Shown: positions 21,957-32,460 of the stretch, one piece after another | Layout: the number at the start of each line of letters is the position of its first letter | Numbering within the stretch: the first letter of the stretch is position 1 | Assembly (NCBI GenBank): GCA_026936335.1 | Contig: JAPMXV010000049.1 | Location: 372,001-436,000, forward strand | Source of the DNA: Mantamonas sphyraenae | Taxonomy: Eukaryota > CRuMs > Mantamonadidae | Direction: 5' to 3' | Length of the DNA: 64,000 bases | Program-made: the position numbers and the translations under genes | Notes under the pieces: generated by a model | What the model was told of the DNA's origin: nothing | Database searches by the model: none | The model's input: the letters and a program-made list of their open reading frames with translations, nothing else

Positions 21957-23922
21957 ATGAGCAATCAACGTGAGCTTGAACAAAAGTGGACACAGTTGCT
22001 CGATGGTGGGAATCTCGACGAGATCTGCGCAGCGATGGCAGAGACAAAGGTGAGCGTGGACCTCCTCCCTCATGGTCGAGTGCGGGTGCTGACCCTGGCA
22101 CACACAGGAGCTGAGGCTTTGGGAGGCAAAGATAAACGAAGAAAAAGCATGTTTGATTGCAGATGCTTTGAGTGAGAACACCACAGTGCTGGACTTGCTC
22201 CTGGACAACAGCGACCTGGGCACCGAGGGCACGCGACCCTTGGCCCGCGCGTTGAAGGCAAACAAGACCCTACAAGGCTTGTACTTGTGGTGGAATGCAA
22301 TGGGAAACGCGGGTGCCGCGGCATTGGGTGAAGCAATCAAGGAGAATGCGCGTCTGAGGATCCTTGCGTTGGGACAAAACGGAATCGGTCGTGGCGGAGG
22401 AATCGGCCTTGCCGAGGGCCTGCGAGTGAACAACACGCTGAAGGACCTGGACCTGAGCTACAACCCCATTGGACGGGCAGCAGCATGTGAATTGGGCGTG
22501 GCCCTGCGAGAGAACAGAGGCTTGACGTCCTTGACTCTCCACAGCACCAATCTCGGCCCCAGAGGAGCTGCAGCACTCGGACAATCACTGGAAGTCAACT
22601 CATCGCTGACAAATCTTGTTCTCAGTTGCAATGACATCGGGCACGCTGGAGCCAACGCCCTGGGAAAGGCAATGGCGTCCAACTGTGCGCTGCAAACACT
22701 GGATCTGCAAAAGTGTGGTGTTGATTGTGAAGGAGCGATTTCTCTGGCCACGGGACTGTGTCTCAACCATGGCTTGGAGCATTTGAGTCTGCGCCGCAAC
22801 AAGGTAGCATCGCGGGGGGGTGCCGAACTGGCAAGAGCTCTGGAGGCAAACTCGAGACTGCGGATCTTGAATCTGGTCGACAACAGCATTGGGGTCGAGG
22901 GAGCTACGGCTCTGGCACATGCAATTGCCATCAACAGCAGTTTGGAGCAGCTGGACCTGTATCGCAACGGAATCGGAGCAGAGGGCGCAGCTGCATTGGG
23001 GGAAGCTCTGGAGGAAAATGGGAGCTTGATGCAGTTGGTGATGAGCATGAACAAGGTGGGTGACGTTGGGGCAACCGCACTGGGGATGGCATTGTGCCTC
23101 AACACAACGCTCAAGTCGCTGGAACTGAACCACTGCGACGTTGGTGCGGAAGGGGCAACGGCATTGGCCAAGGCACTGGCGGAGAACAGCAGTCTGGAAC
23201 ATTTGGAGCTCATGGGAAACCTGATCGAAGATGAAGGGGCAGCCGCGTTGATCGAAGCGACGGCGACCAACACGTCGCTCTATAGTCTGGACCTGGAGGA
23301 CATGGGAACCAAAGCCGGTGGAGCTCTGGCCGCAGCCATCCGGAAGAACAACGACCTCCAATGGCTTGGTGCAAGTGTCACGGGCATTGGTGAAGACGCA
23401 CAGGCAGCGGTTGCGGCTTCAATGAGGGACAACCACACGTGCTGGTGCATGGAAGACGTGACAAACACGCAACTACAGCACCTGCTCGAACGCAATCGTG
23501 CCAGGGGGAAGAAGTTTGCCGATGCAGCGAGCAGGGGAGACCTCCGTGCGATGGAGACGCTGGCAGATGCAGGGGTCGACGGAAGAGCTCGTGGAGGCAA
23601 TCTTGGCGGTGCTTTGACCTACGCGGTGATGTGCAGTCAGTGGAAAGTCGTGGAGCGCCTGAGAGAATGGGGAGCGAAGCCCAGGTTTGCTGCAGTGACT
23701 CTTGCGAGGAAAGGCGGATGGCAGAAACAGCGGCATTGGATTGGGTGGGGAAAGCAGGTGGATGCGATGATGGAGGTGGCCCTCGTGATGAATGAGGAAG
23801 AACGAGAGGTGATGTTTGAGGCGGGGGGCATGGATGGGTATGTTCCAACTGGGCTGTGGTGCACGCTGCCAGATGAGGTGATGGATAGGGTGTTGAGGTG
23901 GATGGGAAATGCACGATGCTGA
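21957..23922 (+). CDS. RNI-type LRR / ankyrin-like protein with C-terminal F-box-like motif (family member 3)
   Basis: 635 residues in two exons (21957-22049 and 22108-23922); the 58-bp intron matches that of the upstream paralogue in position and phase. The LRR region has about fifteen RNI-type repeats, followed by an ankyrin-like segment (FADAASRGDLRAMETLADAG) and the shared terminal block (MNEEEREVMFEAGG, then TLPDEVMDRVLRWM). It starts 29 bp after the stop of member 2, a direct tandem duplicate. Over the last 100 bp the two are almost identical, whereas the LRR parts are strongly diverged. Protein-protein recognition with the LRR arc as ligand surface is likely; the partner is unknown. 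Confidence 0.85.
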
Positions 23923-23942
23923 ATTCACTTCTGTGTCAAGAC

Positions 23943-26900
23943 TCAAATCAGGCTGGGGAACGTGGGACGACTCGCCTTGAATCGCACCAGCTGGCCCACA
24001 GTCAACATCTCCACACCTTCCACGGTCACCCGTGACGCCTCCAATGGCTCATACTCGGCCTTGGACTCATCCTCAATGTGCTCGCTAGCTTCTTCGTTGC
24101 TCTCCAGTGCTGCCTTGACCAGCTCCTCGTGTGCGGTCTTGCGTTTGTGCTCCACCAGCATGTCCAGCGCCTCCACTGCCTGGCACATGTCCTTCAGGTA
24201 AGCCAGTGGCTCCATCTCTCCGTCCCACACCAGCGGCTTCCACTTGTTTGCAAACACCTGCGACGAAAGCACCCGCCGCTCCTTCCCGCTGGTGATCCTC
24301 TGGAAGAATTGCACCAGCTCGTCCTGTTCGATGGCCTCCACAATCGCCGCCTGCTCCTTGTACACGTCAAAGTTGTACGTGCGCGCCTGGATCTGCTTCC
24401 AGTACATTGCCGTCTCCTCCTTGAGCGTCTTGAACCGTTCCAGCTTGCGTGCAATCAGCGACGCACGCACTTGCTCGTACTTCTCTGCCGCCATGGTGCT
24501 CAGGTACGTGTGCAGCACGGGCAATACCGCCTCCACGCGAGCGTGCAGATACATCGCGTCCTTGTCGCTCGACTGCACAATGACACGCCACGCGTGCACC
24601 TCGTCGTCCGTGCGTCCGCCACTCCACACCAGGTAGCCCAACTGCTCCACCGTGCGCAGCTGCTGGAACACCTCCTTGCCTGTGAGGCCCTCCAACAGGT
24701 CCAGCAGACACTTTTCGCGCATGTCGTTGAACCCAATCTGGAACAGTACCTCCACTGCGCTGTTGTCGTCCACGTCGTTGGTGTGCGCCTGTTGCACGTA
24801 TGTGGTCTTGCCCTGCGGCAGCTGTACGATGCGCTGCTGCGGCACTTGCGACTCGGCAATCGGAGACACCTGCATCTTGTTCAGCACCAGCTCAAACATG
24901 TCCATGGCATGCTCGGGCGACATGCTGCCGTGCACCAGCGCCTCCACCTTGATGTCTCGTGTCAGCTTCTCTGCAAACGCCTGCACCTCCTCCAGTCCGA
25001 TTCTGTCGATCACCGCAAGGTACTCGTCGATCGTCCACCGGTTGGTTTCCAACGCAACGCTGTTTGTGTACAGCGCCAGAGAGTACGGCTGCGTCATCTT
25101 AAAATTGGCCCATTCGCGCTTGAGCACGTTGTGCACACGCGCATACTGTGCCTCCTCAATGACCAGTGTGCGGAAGCGCAGCAGCACGGCGTCCAACAGC
25201 TCCGGCAGCTTGTGCACGTAGCCACGCACACCCACATTGATGCCACGGAACGTCTTGGCCACCTCGTAGCGCAGGCCCGCAAGCTCTGCGTCGTACGCAA
25301 ACTCGTTCAGCGAATCCTTGACCAGCCGCGTCACGAGCGACGCGCACACAGACGCACGTGGCGACCCGTACGCGGCCGGCGTGATCAGCTCCACGTTCAC
25401 CGTCGCCTTGGGCTGCTCAAAGATGTCGTCCACCTTGTGCCACAGTCGCACCAGATCCGTCTCCATCACCAGCGTCGGCTTGTGTGCCTTGTCCTGTGGC
25501 ACGGCCTCGTGCAGGACCGGGAAATCCGTCGGAATGAACGGGTTCGGACCAGGCAGCGACAGCGCAGGGTCCACCTCGGTCAGCGACGTCCACTCCTCCA
25601 TCCATTCCGCTTCGATGGGCTCCAGGCTGTACTCTGTGCCGTACCACCGTTCCGTCTTGTCCGTCTGGCCTGCAAACGCCTGCGACACAATCGTCAGACG
25701 CACATCCTCCGCTTTGAGTACGTCCAGCATCTCTTGGATGGCCTCTGCGTCGTACTCGTACAGCAGATACGGCGCAGCAAGCACCTGTGCCGCAGGATAG
25801 TCCAGCAGACGGTGCGACAGCATCTGCGCCACGCTCACAGGTTGGCCAAACTCGCGGAAGCGAAAGTCCATGTCGCCCAGCTCCTTCAGTTCTTGCCAGA
25901 TCCACTCCTGTGGCCCTGCCTCCTGCAACATCTTGATGTACTGCAGCGTCAGCGAGGCAATCGCGCGCACGTTGGCCATTCCAGACTCTGTCAGCTTGAT
26001 GGACACCTTGAACAGCTCAAAATCCGTGTTGCGTCCAGATCCTGCGCCGGCTGTCAGCTCTTCCGCCCAGTCCTTGGCCTTGAGCAGCGACAGCAGCGAG
26101 CCGGGGCCTTCGTGGCCCACGAGGTGTGCCACGTACCGTTGCGGCTTGCTGCGGTACAACGAAATCACATCCTTCATCTGCCAGGCCATGGTCAGGGTGC
26201 GTTGGTCCTTGACCGGCACCACCTTGGTCACCGTGCCCAGCTGTTCCTTTTCAAACGGCATCATGCCCGGGAACGTCGGCCGTTCAACCTTGTTGTTGCG
26301 CACATCTGCAAACAGCTCCTTGACCCACTCCTCCAGCGTGTCCAGGCTTTGGTTGCCCACCACCGCCAGCGTCATGATGTTCGCCGAGTAGTACTGCTCG
26401 TGAAAGTCAATCAGCACCTTGCGGATGTCCAAGCCCTTTTCCTTTGGCCACTCCTCCAGCGTCTCCAGGTTGCCCGTGCCAAACTTGCTCAGCGGATGCT
26501 TAGGCGAAGCAGACGACCGCTCCAGCTGCATTTCCCGCCAAAAGTCGTTCTGCACATTCTTGGCGTGTTCGTTGTGCACGGCGTTCATCTCCCGATTCGT
26601 GCACGACGCGTCAAACAACGGCGCAATAAAGAATTGCGAGAAGCTGTGCGTGGTGGCCATGCAGTGTGGCACATGTGCGGTGTTGTGGACGTCGGGCCGG
26701 CATTGCGTGTGGTGTGTGTGTGTGTGTGTCAGCATCCAACGGCGGGCGGCTTTCGCGGTGAGTGGGAGGGCATGGCCCCAACAAACTTCCGGCTGGAGTG
26801 CCGAAACAGGAGTCCACACGCGGCCACGTACCGGTCGAGAGCGCCATGCAGGGCATCGTTGAGGACGGAAAAGTAGTACACGGTTTGGCAGGTGGCTGTG

Positions 26901-27409
26901 TAGGCGTTGCTGCTGCCTCCGTTGTCGCTCAGGTAGCTCTTGTACTCGTTTTCGTCCGGAAACTTCTCGGTGCCCATGAACAGCATATGCTCGAGAAAGT
27001 GAGCCAGACCAGGCACCTCTTCAGGGTCGCTAAAGTGGCCCACGCCCACAGACAGGCACGCGGCACCCTGGGGAAGCGTCCACACGTGTCAGCTGGCCCG
27101 GGGCCGGAATTGGAGCAAACGACTGAGACCGGCTCTTACCTTTTCCTCCTCGGGGTCTGTAGCCAGCACCACACGCAGACCATTCTCCAGTGTGAAGCTG
27201 CGGTAGTCGCGCTTGTCCACAGACGGTTTGTTCAATTCAGTCACGTAAGAGTCAGCCATGGATGTGGTGTTTGCGGTGGCGCTGCCGGTGGTCTCCTGCC
27301 CCATCAACGCCTCCATTGCCACCGACGCCTGTGCATCGTCACCCGCCACCGCCACAACGGCCATCAGAACCAGCATCATCCACATTGTGTGTGTGTGCAT
27401 GGCTGCCAT
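23943..27409 (-). CDS. Secreted M16 zinc metalloprotease, insulysin/nardilysin type
   Basis: 1068 residues in three exons (27409-27140, 27067-26832, 26643-23943). The start MAAMHTHTMWMMLVLMAVVA begins a signal peptide. The inverted zinc motif is H113-F-L-E116-H117 in 'GLAHFLEHMLFMGTEKFP', followed after the second junction by 'TNREMNAVHNEHAKN', where the distal Glu ligand is expected. Splicing restores 'EEEKGAAC' and 'ALDRFSQFFIAPLF', both matching the family. The length fits four M16 half-domains, as in IDE (about 1000 residues). The nardilysin acidic insert is absent. IDE relatives cleave short peptides inside a closed chamber; here the protein is probably extracellular or endomembrane. It is divergent from the NEK kinase. 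Confidence 0.9.
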
Positions 27410-27595
27410 GCCTGCCCAAAGTCGGATTCCAACGAATTCCCCCCGGGATGCTGCTGGTTGCTGACGTGGGTTGTTTGCATCCACCAGCGCAATGCCATTT
27501 CCCCCTTCCCTCCATTCCCCTCCATTCACCCATCCATGGAACCACACACACACACACACACTGTCTCTCTACACCTGCCCATTCGCACCCAACAC
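27410..27595. promoter_or_regulatory. Divergent promoter region, M16 protease / NEK kinase
   Basis: 186 bp between two opposed start codons. It contains a (CA)n tract at about 27543-27562 and CT-rich stretches. No recognisable factor site. Confidence 0.35.
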
Positions 27596-29859
27596 ATGGA
27601 AGCGTACGACGTCAAGGAACAGATTGGACGTGGTTCGTTCGGTTGTGTCTACCTGTGCTACGACAAAGAGGATGGTGGCCAGGAGCCGTTGGTCTTGAAG
27701 CGCATCGAGCTGTCGTTGGCCACCGAGAAGGAGGTGGAGCAGGTGGTGACCGAGGCCCAAACCATGGCCGATTTGGAACACCCAAACATAGTCAGTTACC
27801 ACGACTCATTCCTGGACCAGAACGCAGTGTGCATTGTGATGGAGTACGCCGATGGTGGCTCCCTGGAGGCTGTGGCCGGCAAGCAGTCCCTTTCCCAGCG
27901 CCAGGCCCTGCTCTACTTTGGCCAGATCCTGCTGGCCGTGGCACACATCCACTCCTTGCACATCCTCCACCGCGACATGAAACCAGACAACGTCTTTCTC
28001 ACCGCCCAGGGCGTGGTCAAACTCGGAGACTTTGGCCTCAGCAAATTCGTCTCCTCGCAGAGTTTGGCGCAGTCTGTGGTCGGCACGCCGTACTACATGG
28101 CCCCTGAACTGTGCCAATGGCAGGAATACGACGGTGCATGTGACATCTGGGCCTTGGGATGCATCCTGGTGGAGTTGCTGACCGGCCGCAAGGCCTTCAA
28201 CGCAGAGAACCTGCCGGCGCTGGTGATGCGCATCGTCCGTGCCGAGCCCGAACCTCTGCCAGACCATGTGGACCCAGAAGTGGCCGCCATGGTGATGAGC
28301 ATGTTGTCCAAGGACCCATCACAACGTCCCACAGCCCAGGACCTGTTGGAGTCACCCTGCCTGCAGGACACCCTCGTGTGGCTGGACACACACGGCAGCG
28401 ACCCGTTCCACGACGACTCGGAGTTGCAAGAAACGCACCGGGAGTTGTCGGAAAGCAAAGTGTTGGGAGTGGCAGGGAGTGGTGGTGGCAACAAGGTGGG
28501 AGGGGCCAGCGGATCGGCAGGCAGCAGTGGATTGCTTGCCGAACTGCAGAGTGGCAAATCGGTGCTGGAGGTCGGTCGCATGACATCATCATCATCATCG
28601 TCATCATCGTCATCGTCATCGTCTGCATTGTCATCACCCTCCTCCTCTAGAAGGCATGGGGGGAACAACAAGAACCACCACACACACACCCAGTTGTTCC
28701 GGTGGGGCTCGGGGCAATCCGTGCCTCGGCTGGTGGACGAGCTGTCACGACACGGACGGCGGGTGACCAAGGTTGCCATTGGACCACACCACAGCATGGC
28801 ATTGACAGACGATGGACAGGTGTACTCGTGGGGTCGAAACAGGTGTGGGCAGCTGGGACACGGAGGCACCCTGTCGCAACGCAGCCCACGCCTGGTGCTT
28901 GCCTTTGGGGCCACCCGTGTGGTGGACATTGCCTGTGGCAACGCACACTCTGTGTTTCTGGACGAGAGTGGCGCCGTGTGGGTGTGTGGGGAGGCCGACA
29001 ACGGCGTCCTGGGCATGTCTCTCCCGTACGACGATGACACCCAACAGCAGCTGCAACAGGTGGAATCGCCCGTATGCATCGACTCGCTGTCCGACAAGGG
29101 CATTGTCAGCGTCTCCTGTCTCGGCGGCGATGCCGTCATGGCACTCAGCGGCACCACCGGTCTCGTGTACGCCTGGGGCCGCGGCGAGAGTCTGTTGGGA
29201 CGTGAAACCACGGTGGAAACCTATGTGGTGGACACTCCTGCGGTGGTCAGCATGCCCAACGTCACAGGCACCGTACAGCGTATCCTGTGCGGCGACGACA
29301 CCTACGCCGTCATCGACGACCAGGGCAAACTCTACACCTGGGGCAGCTCCAGTCACGTGGGCCACGCAGGCGAGGCACCCGTTAGCGCCTCCCTCGTGCC
29401 TGTCTTGCAGAAATTGCCTGTCGCCGACGTCACCATGGGCAACGGCTTCATGGTGGTGTGCTGGAGCAGAGTGGACGCGTGTGGGTGTGTGGCGAATCTG
29501 GCCCTTGCCTGGGCCAGGGCAACATGGATGCCTCCCAGGCGTCTGCTCCAGCCTACGAAGAGTACGACCTCGAGGATTTGGGCCAGGAGGACAGTGTGAC
29601 GTATGGCCAGCCCGTATTGGAGCCAATCCTCGTGGACGAACTCCTCTCCCACGACATTGTTGCCATTGCTGCTGGTTCTGCACATGCCATGGCTCTCACC
29701 TCTTCTGGACGGCTCTTTACCTGGGGCAAGGGTTCCTTCCGCCAGCTGGGTCACGGTCAGGATCACGACGAGTGGTCGCCAAGGCTCGTCGGTCACTTTG
29801 CCGACTTGGATCTCAAGCGCATCTTTGCAGGCTTCACCACATCCATGGCTGTGGTGTGA
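27596..29859 (+). CDS. NEK8/NEK9-like kinase with RCC1 repeats; apparent frameshift near 29455
   Basis: The kinase domain (residues about 1-265) has GRGSFG, Lys35, HRD (125-127), DFG (145-147) and YYMAPE, with the NEK-type 'HPNIVSYHDSF'. After a Ser-rich linker come RCC1 repeats (VYSWGRNRCGQLGHGGTLSQ and so on) forming a propeller, as in NEK8/NEK9, which act at cilia and centrosomes. Near 29450-29460 the repeat pattern passes from one frame to another: 'GNGFMVV' continues as 'LEQSGRVWVCG' only if two bases (TG) in GTGGTGTGCTG are discounted. The original frame stops at 29599; the second runs on to 29859 with two more repeats. This may be a real lesion, a strain polymorphism or a sequencing error. 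Confidence 0.85.
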
Positions 29860-29911
29860 TGCAAAATGAACGCAATCGTGGTGTTTTGGTGGTGTGGTCC
29901 ACACACTGCGC

Positions 29912-30694
29912 TCAATCTCTGCCCTCCACAGTACGCCAGCTCGTCAGGTGTCCCAAAATGCGCTCCAGCACCTCGCTGGGCTGCACATGCCACATACCCG
30001 TCGGCGTGTATGCATCCACACTGCCCACTGCAAACATGGCGTCCTCTTCCGTGTCGTTCATGGCCAGCACTGTCTCTACGGCGCGATCGAGGTGCGTGGA
30101 AAACAATCCATGTCGTTGCCTGCTCCAACACAGCTGCACATCTTCCAACACATGCCCCGTTGCATCCCACAGCTCTTCCAATGCATCGCGACTCTCCTTG
30201 CGATCGCACGTGTCCAACAGATCGTACACTCGTCCGCTGTTGCGTCGCAAATCCCCTGTGCTGATGTCCTCGTCGCCCTCGCCACTCACAGTCCTGTCCA
30301 GCAGCCCCGTGATGCACAACTGGAACAACATGCGCTGTTCCCTGCACCACTGCGCTTTGACTGCTTCCTCGTCGTCTTCGTCGTCGTTGTCGTCGTCTTG
30401 AAAGTGGACGAAACCGCAACCTGAGCGCAGCACCTGCTCCACCGTCGCCCTGCTGTCCCGCAGGAACAGATGCACACAATGGTACGATGCAAAGATCATG
30501 GCGGTTTCACAGCTGTCGATGTCCATGGCTGCCTGCTTGTTGCTCAAGGCGATTTCAAACACTTGGCAATTGTCAGCCATCAGAGCCACCGCTGCAGAGC
30601 GCCTGTCCACCTGCTGACCCAGGAACAGCATCTCCTGCACCTTGGCAACATCCCGACTGTAGATTGCGTGCATGAAGCGGGGCATTTCGTTCAT
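29912..30694 (-). CDS. Short ankyrin-like protein with the family C-terminal F-box-like block (member 4)
   Basis: 260 residues; the start is MNEMPRFMHAIYSRD. Ankyrin-like helices (RFMHAIYSRDVAKVQEMLF; CQVFEIALSNKQAAM) are followed by an acidic linker. The C-terminal block seen in the three LRR genes follows: 'MNDTEEDAMFAVGSVDAYTP', 'TGMW', then 'PSEVLERILGHL'. It lacks LRRs, so the ankyrin plus C-terminal block is separable from the LRR arc. Its frame is open further upstream, but that would overlap the SelD exons on the other strand, so the shorter start is preferred. Confidence 0.7.
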   Translation of the reverse strand: MNEMPRFMHAIYSRDVAKVQEMLFLGQQVDRRSAAVALMADNCQVFEIALSNKQAAMDIDSCETAMIFASYHCVHLFLRDSRATVEQVLRSGCGFVHFQDDDNDDEDDEEAVKAQWCREQRMLFQLCITGLLDRTVSGEGDEDISTGDLRRNSGRVYDLLDTCDRKESRDALEELWDATGHVLEDVQLCWSRQRHGLFSTHLDRAVETVLAMNDTEEDAMFAVGSVDAYTPTGMWHVQPSEVLERILGHLTSWRTVEGRD

Positions 30695-30764
30695 TTGGAT
30701 GATTGCAATGGCTGCGCTGTGGCTCGCAAGGCAAACTCTTGTAGCGAACAGCGATCCAGCGAAC
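30695..30764. promoter_or_regulatory. 70-bp divergent promoter, ankyrin gene / SelD
   Basis: Only 70 bp separate the two start codons, so both genes presumably share one promoter region. No TATA-like element seen. Confidence 0.45.
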
Positions 30765-31994
30765 ATGTCCCACACAGAAGAGTTTGACCCTACGTCGGTG
30801 GGGTTGGACAAGGACTTTCGGCTGACCAAGTTTGCCAAACTCAAAGGCTGAGGTGAGTGGTGTGAAGGCGTGGATTCCTCCTCCCCCGGGGTTTCTCCGG
30901 ACACTTTCCGGCTGACACGGCGCACAGGCTGCAAGGTCCCTCAAAGCAAACTACTCGAATACCTGGGGGGTAGGTGGACGTAGGGAACACACGGTGCGGT
31001 GCACACGGACACGTCTGACACAGTGTGGACACCACACACAGGCCTTGAAAACAGCAAGATTGGCATGGACTGCAGCATCGTGCCAACCAAGTACCCGGAG
31101 CTGCACATGGTGTCCACCACCGACTTTTTCTACCCACTGGTGGAGGATCCGTATGCCCAGGGCAAGATTGCATGTGCCAACGTTGTGAGCGACATGTACG
31201 CCCTGGGGGTGGTGGACATCGACAACCTGCTCATGCTCCTCAGCGTGTCGATGGACATGACCATGGGTGAGCAGGACGTGGTCACCAAACTCCTCATGCA
31301 AGGCTTCAGTGACCAGGCTGCCGAGGCTGGCACCGAAGTCACCGGCGGTCAAACCGTGAAGAATCCGTGGGTGATCATCGGTGGCGTGGCACAGTCCGCC
31401 TGCATGGAGAGCGACTTTATTCGGCCCGAACACGCTCGTTCGGGCGATGTGTTGGTGCTCACCAAGGCGTTGGGCACACAGGTGGCCGTCAATGCACACC
31501 AGTGGCTCGTCGAAGGCAACACGGACAAGTTGGACCTCATCAAGGATGTGCTCACACACGACGAGATCATGGAGGCCTACGACAAGGCTACCCAATCGAT
31601 GATGCGACTCAACCGCAACGCGGCAAAGCTCATGCACACACACGGCGCACACGGTGCCACAGACGTCACCGGCTTTGGCATCCTTGGGCATGCAAACAAC
31701 CTGGCCATGAACCAGAGTCGTCACGTCAAGTTTGAACTGCACACGCTGCCCTGCATCAAGCACATGCTGGCTGTGAACGAAAAGGTCAGCTTTGGTCTGC
31801 ACAAGGGTGGCTCTGCCGAAACGAGTGGAGGCCTGCTTGTCGCCCTGCCCGAGGACGTCGCGCAGACCTTTTGCGACGATCTCTGGAAGCTCGACGGCGT
31901 CGAATCCTTCATTGTGGGGCGGGTGCTCGACGCAGCCGAGGACGAACAGAAGCATGCGTACTTTGCAGAGGACATGACACACATCGAGGTCTAA
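30765..31994 (+). CDS. SelD: Selenophosphate synthetase, selenoprotein form
   Basis: 360 residues in three exons (30765-30852, 30928-30969, 31042-31994); the junctions restore Gly codons. It makes selenophosphate from selenide and ATP for Sec-tRNA synthesis. The start MSHTEEFDPTSVGLDKDFRL leads to 'KLKG-U-GCK', where U is an in-frame TGA at 30849-30851 (Sec29), with the partner Lys32 three residues on, as in family members. Downstream blocks are typical: IGMDCSIVP, TTDFFYPLVEDPYAQGKIAC, VTGGQTVKNPW, GDVLVLTKALGTQVAVN, TDVTGFGILGHA. The stop is TAA. Without reading through TGA the first exon has no purpose, so Sec insertion is strongly implied. I could not find a convincing SECIS element by eye. 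Confidence 0.93.
30849..30851 (+). other. In-frame TGA read as selenocysteine (Sec29 of SelD)
   Basis: The TGA lies between 'KLKG' and 'GCK', exactly at the Sec/Cys active-site position of SelD. It is one base from the splice donor: TGA-G|GTGAGT. Confidence 0.88.
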
Positions 31995-32460
31995 GGCGAC
32001 CACACCTGCCCGCACCATCGGGGTTCACTCAGACATCCATCCACCCATCCACCCATCCACCCACCCGTCCTCTCCCAACACACCCTGTCATTCGAGTATC
32101 TTTATCCCTGTTGAGGACAGGTACGGGTGGGTGTGCCATCCATCGTCTCCTTTTCTCTCTCTGTCTCCTTCTGTGCACTTTTCATCCTGCCTGTGCTCCA
32201 TGACGCCTGTCCCATTCGAAAGCTACTCCTGCTGTTGCGTGCGCGCACACCAGGCGGTGGGGCAACGCCGAGAGCCCATCATCATCATGGTCGTCCACGC
32301 ACTCGCTCGGGGTCGAGTTTGCAGTGGATGCAGGCAGGCAAGGCACAAAGACGATTCCAGAGAGGTTCAAGATTCAAGACAACTGGCGTGTGTGAGAGAG
32401 GTGTTGGCCTCGCGACTCTACACAACAACAACAACAACCGTTTGTTTGTGCAATGTGTAC
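31995..32460. other. Shared 3' region of SelD and the convergent membrane-protein gene
   Basis: 466 bp without a coding candidate. It should contain the SelD 3' UTR and thus its SECIS element. TGA-starting stems at about 32112 and 32201 were examined: the second has an unpaired AA about 17 bases on and CGCCTG/CAGGCG complementarity, but no clear 3' GA partner. Otherwise it holds a CATCCAC-type tandem repeat and CT-rich sequence. Confidence 0.5.
32034..32066. repeat. Short tandem repeat (CCATCCAC-like, 8 bp)
   Basis: Roughly four imperfect copies of CCATCCAC/CCATCCACC directly after the SelD stop. Non-coding. Confidence 0.8.

Noticed and set aside
13667-23922. Viral origin for the ankyrin/F-box-like C-terminal block (PRANC-like)
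   Set aside because: The genes have introns, host-like codon use and LRR arcs, and no other viral gene is nearby; similarity is architectural only.
20032-23922. Canonical NLR immune receptors
   Set aside because: No NACHT or NB-ARC P-loop, death-fold or TIR domain; only LRR, ankyrin-like and terminal block.
24078-26876. 932-codon open frame on the plus strand opposite the M16 protease
   Set aside because: His/Arg/Leu-rich composition of an antisense shadow; no domains; the minus strand carries a full M16 protease with correct splice junctions.
29452-29465. 14-base GT...AG intron in the NEK gene
   Set aside because: Far shorter than any other intron here (about 56 bp or more) and it would delete conserved RCC1 residues; an indel is simpler.
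32201-32270. Possible SECIS stem starting at TGACGCC
   Set aside because: Has AA at a suitable distance and a CGCCTG/CAGGCG pairing, but no matching GA on the 3' side.
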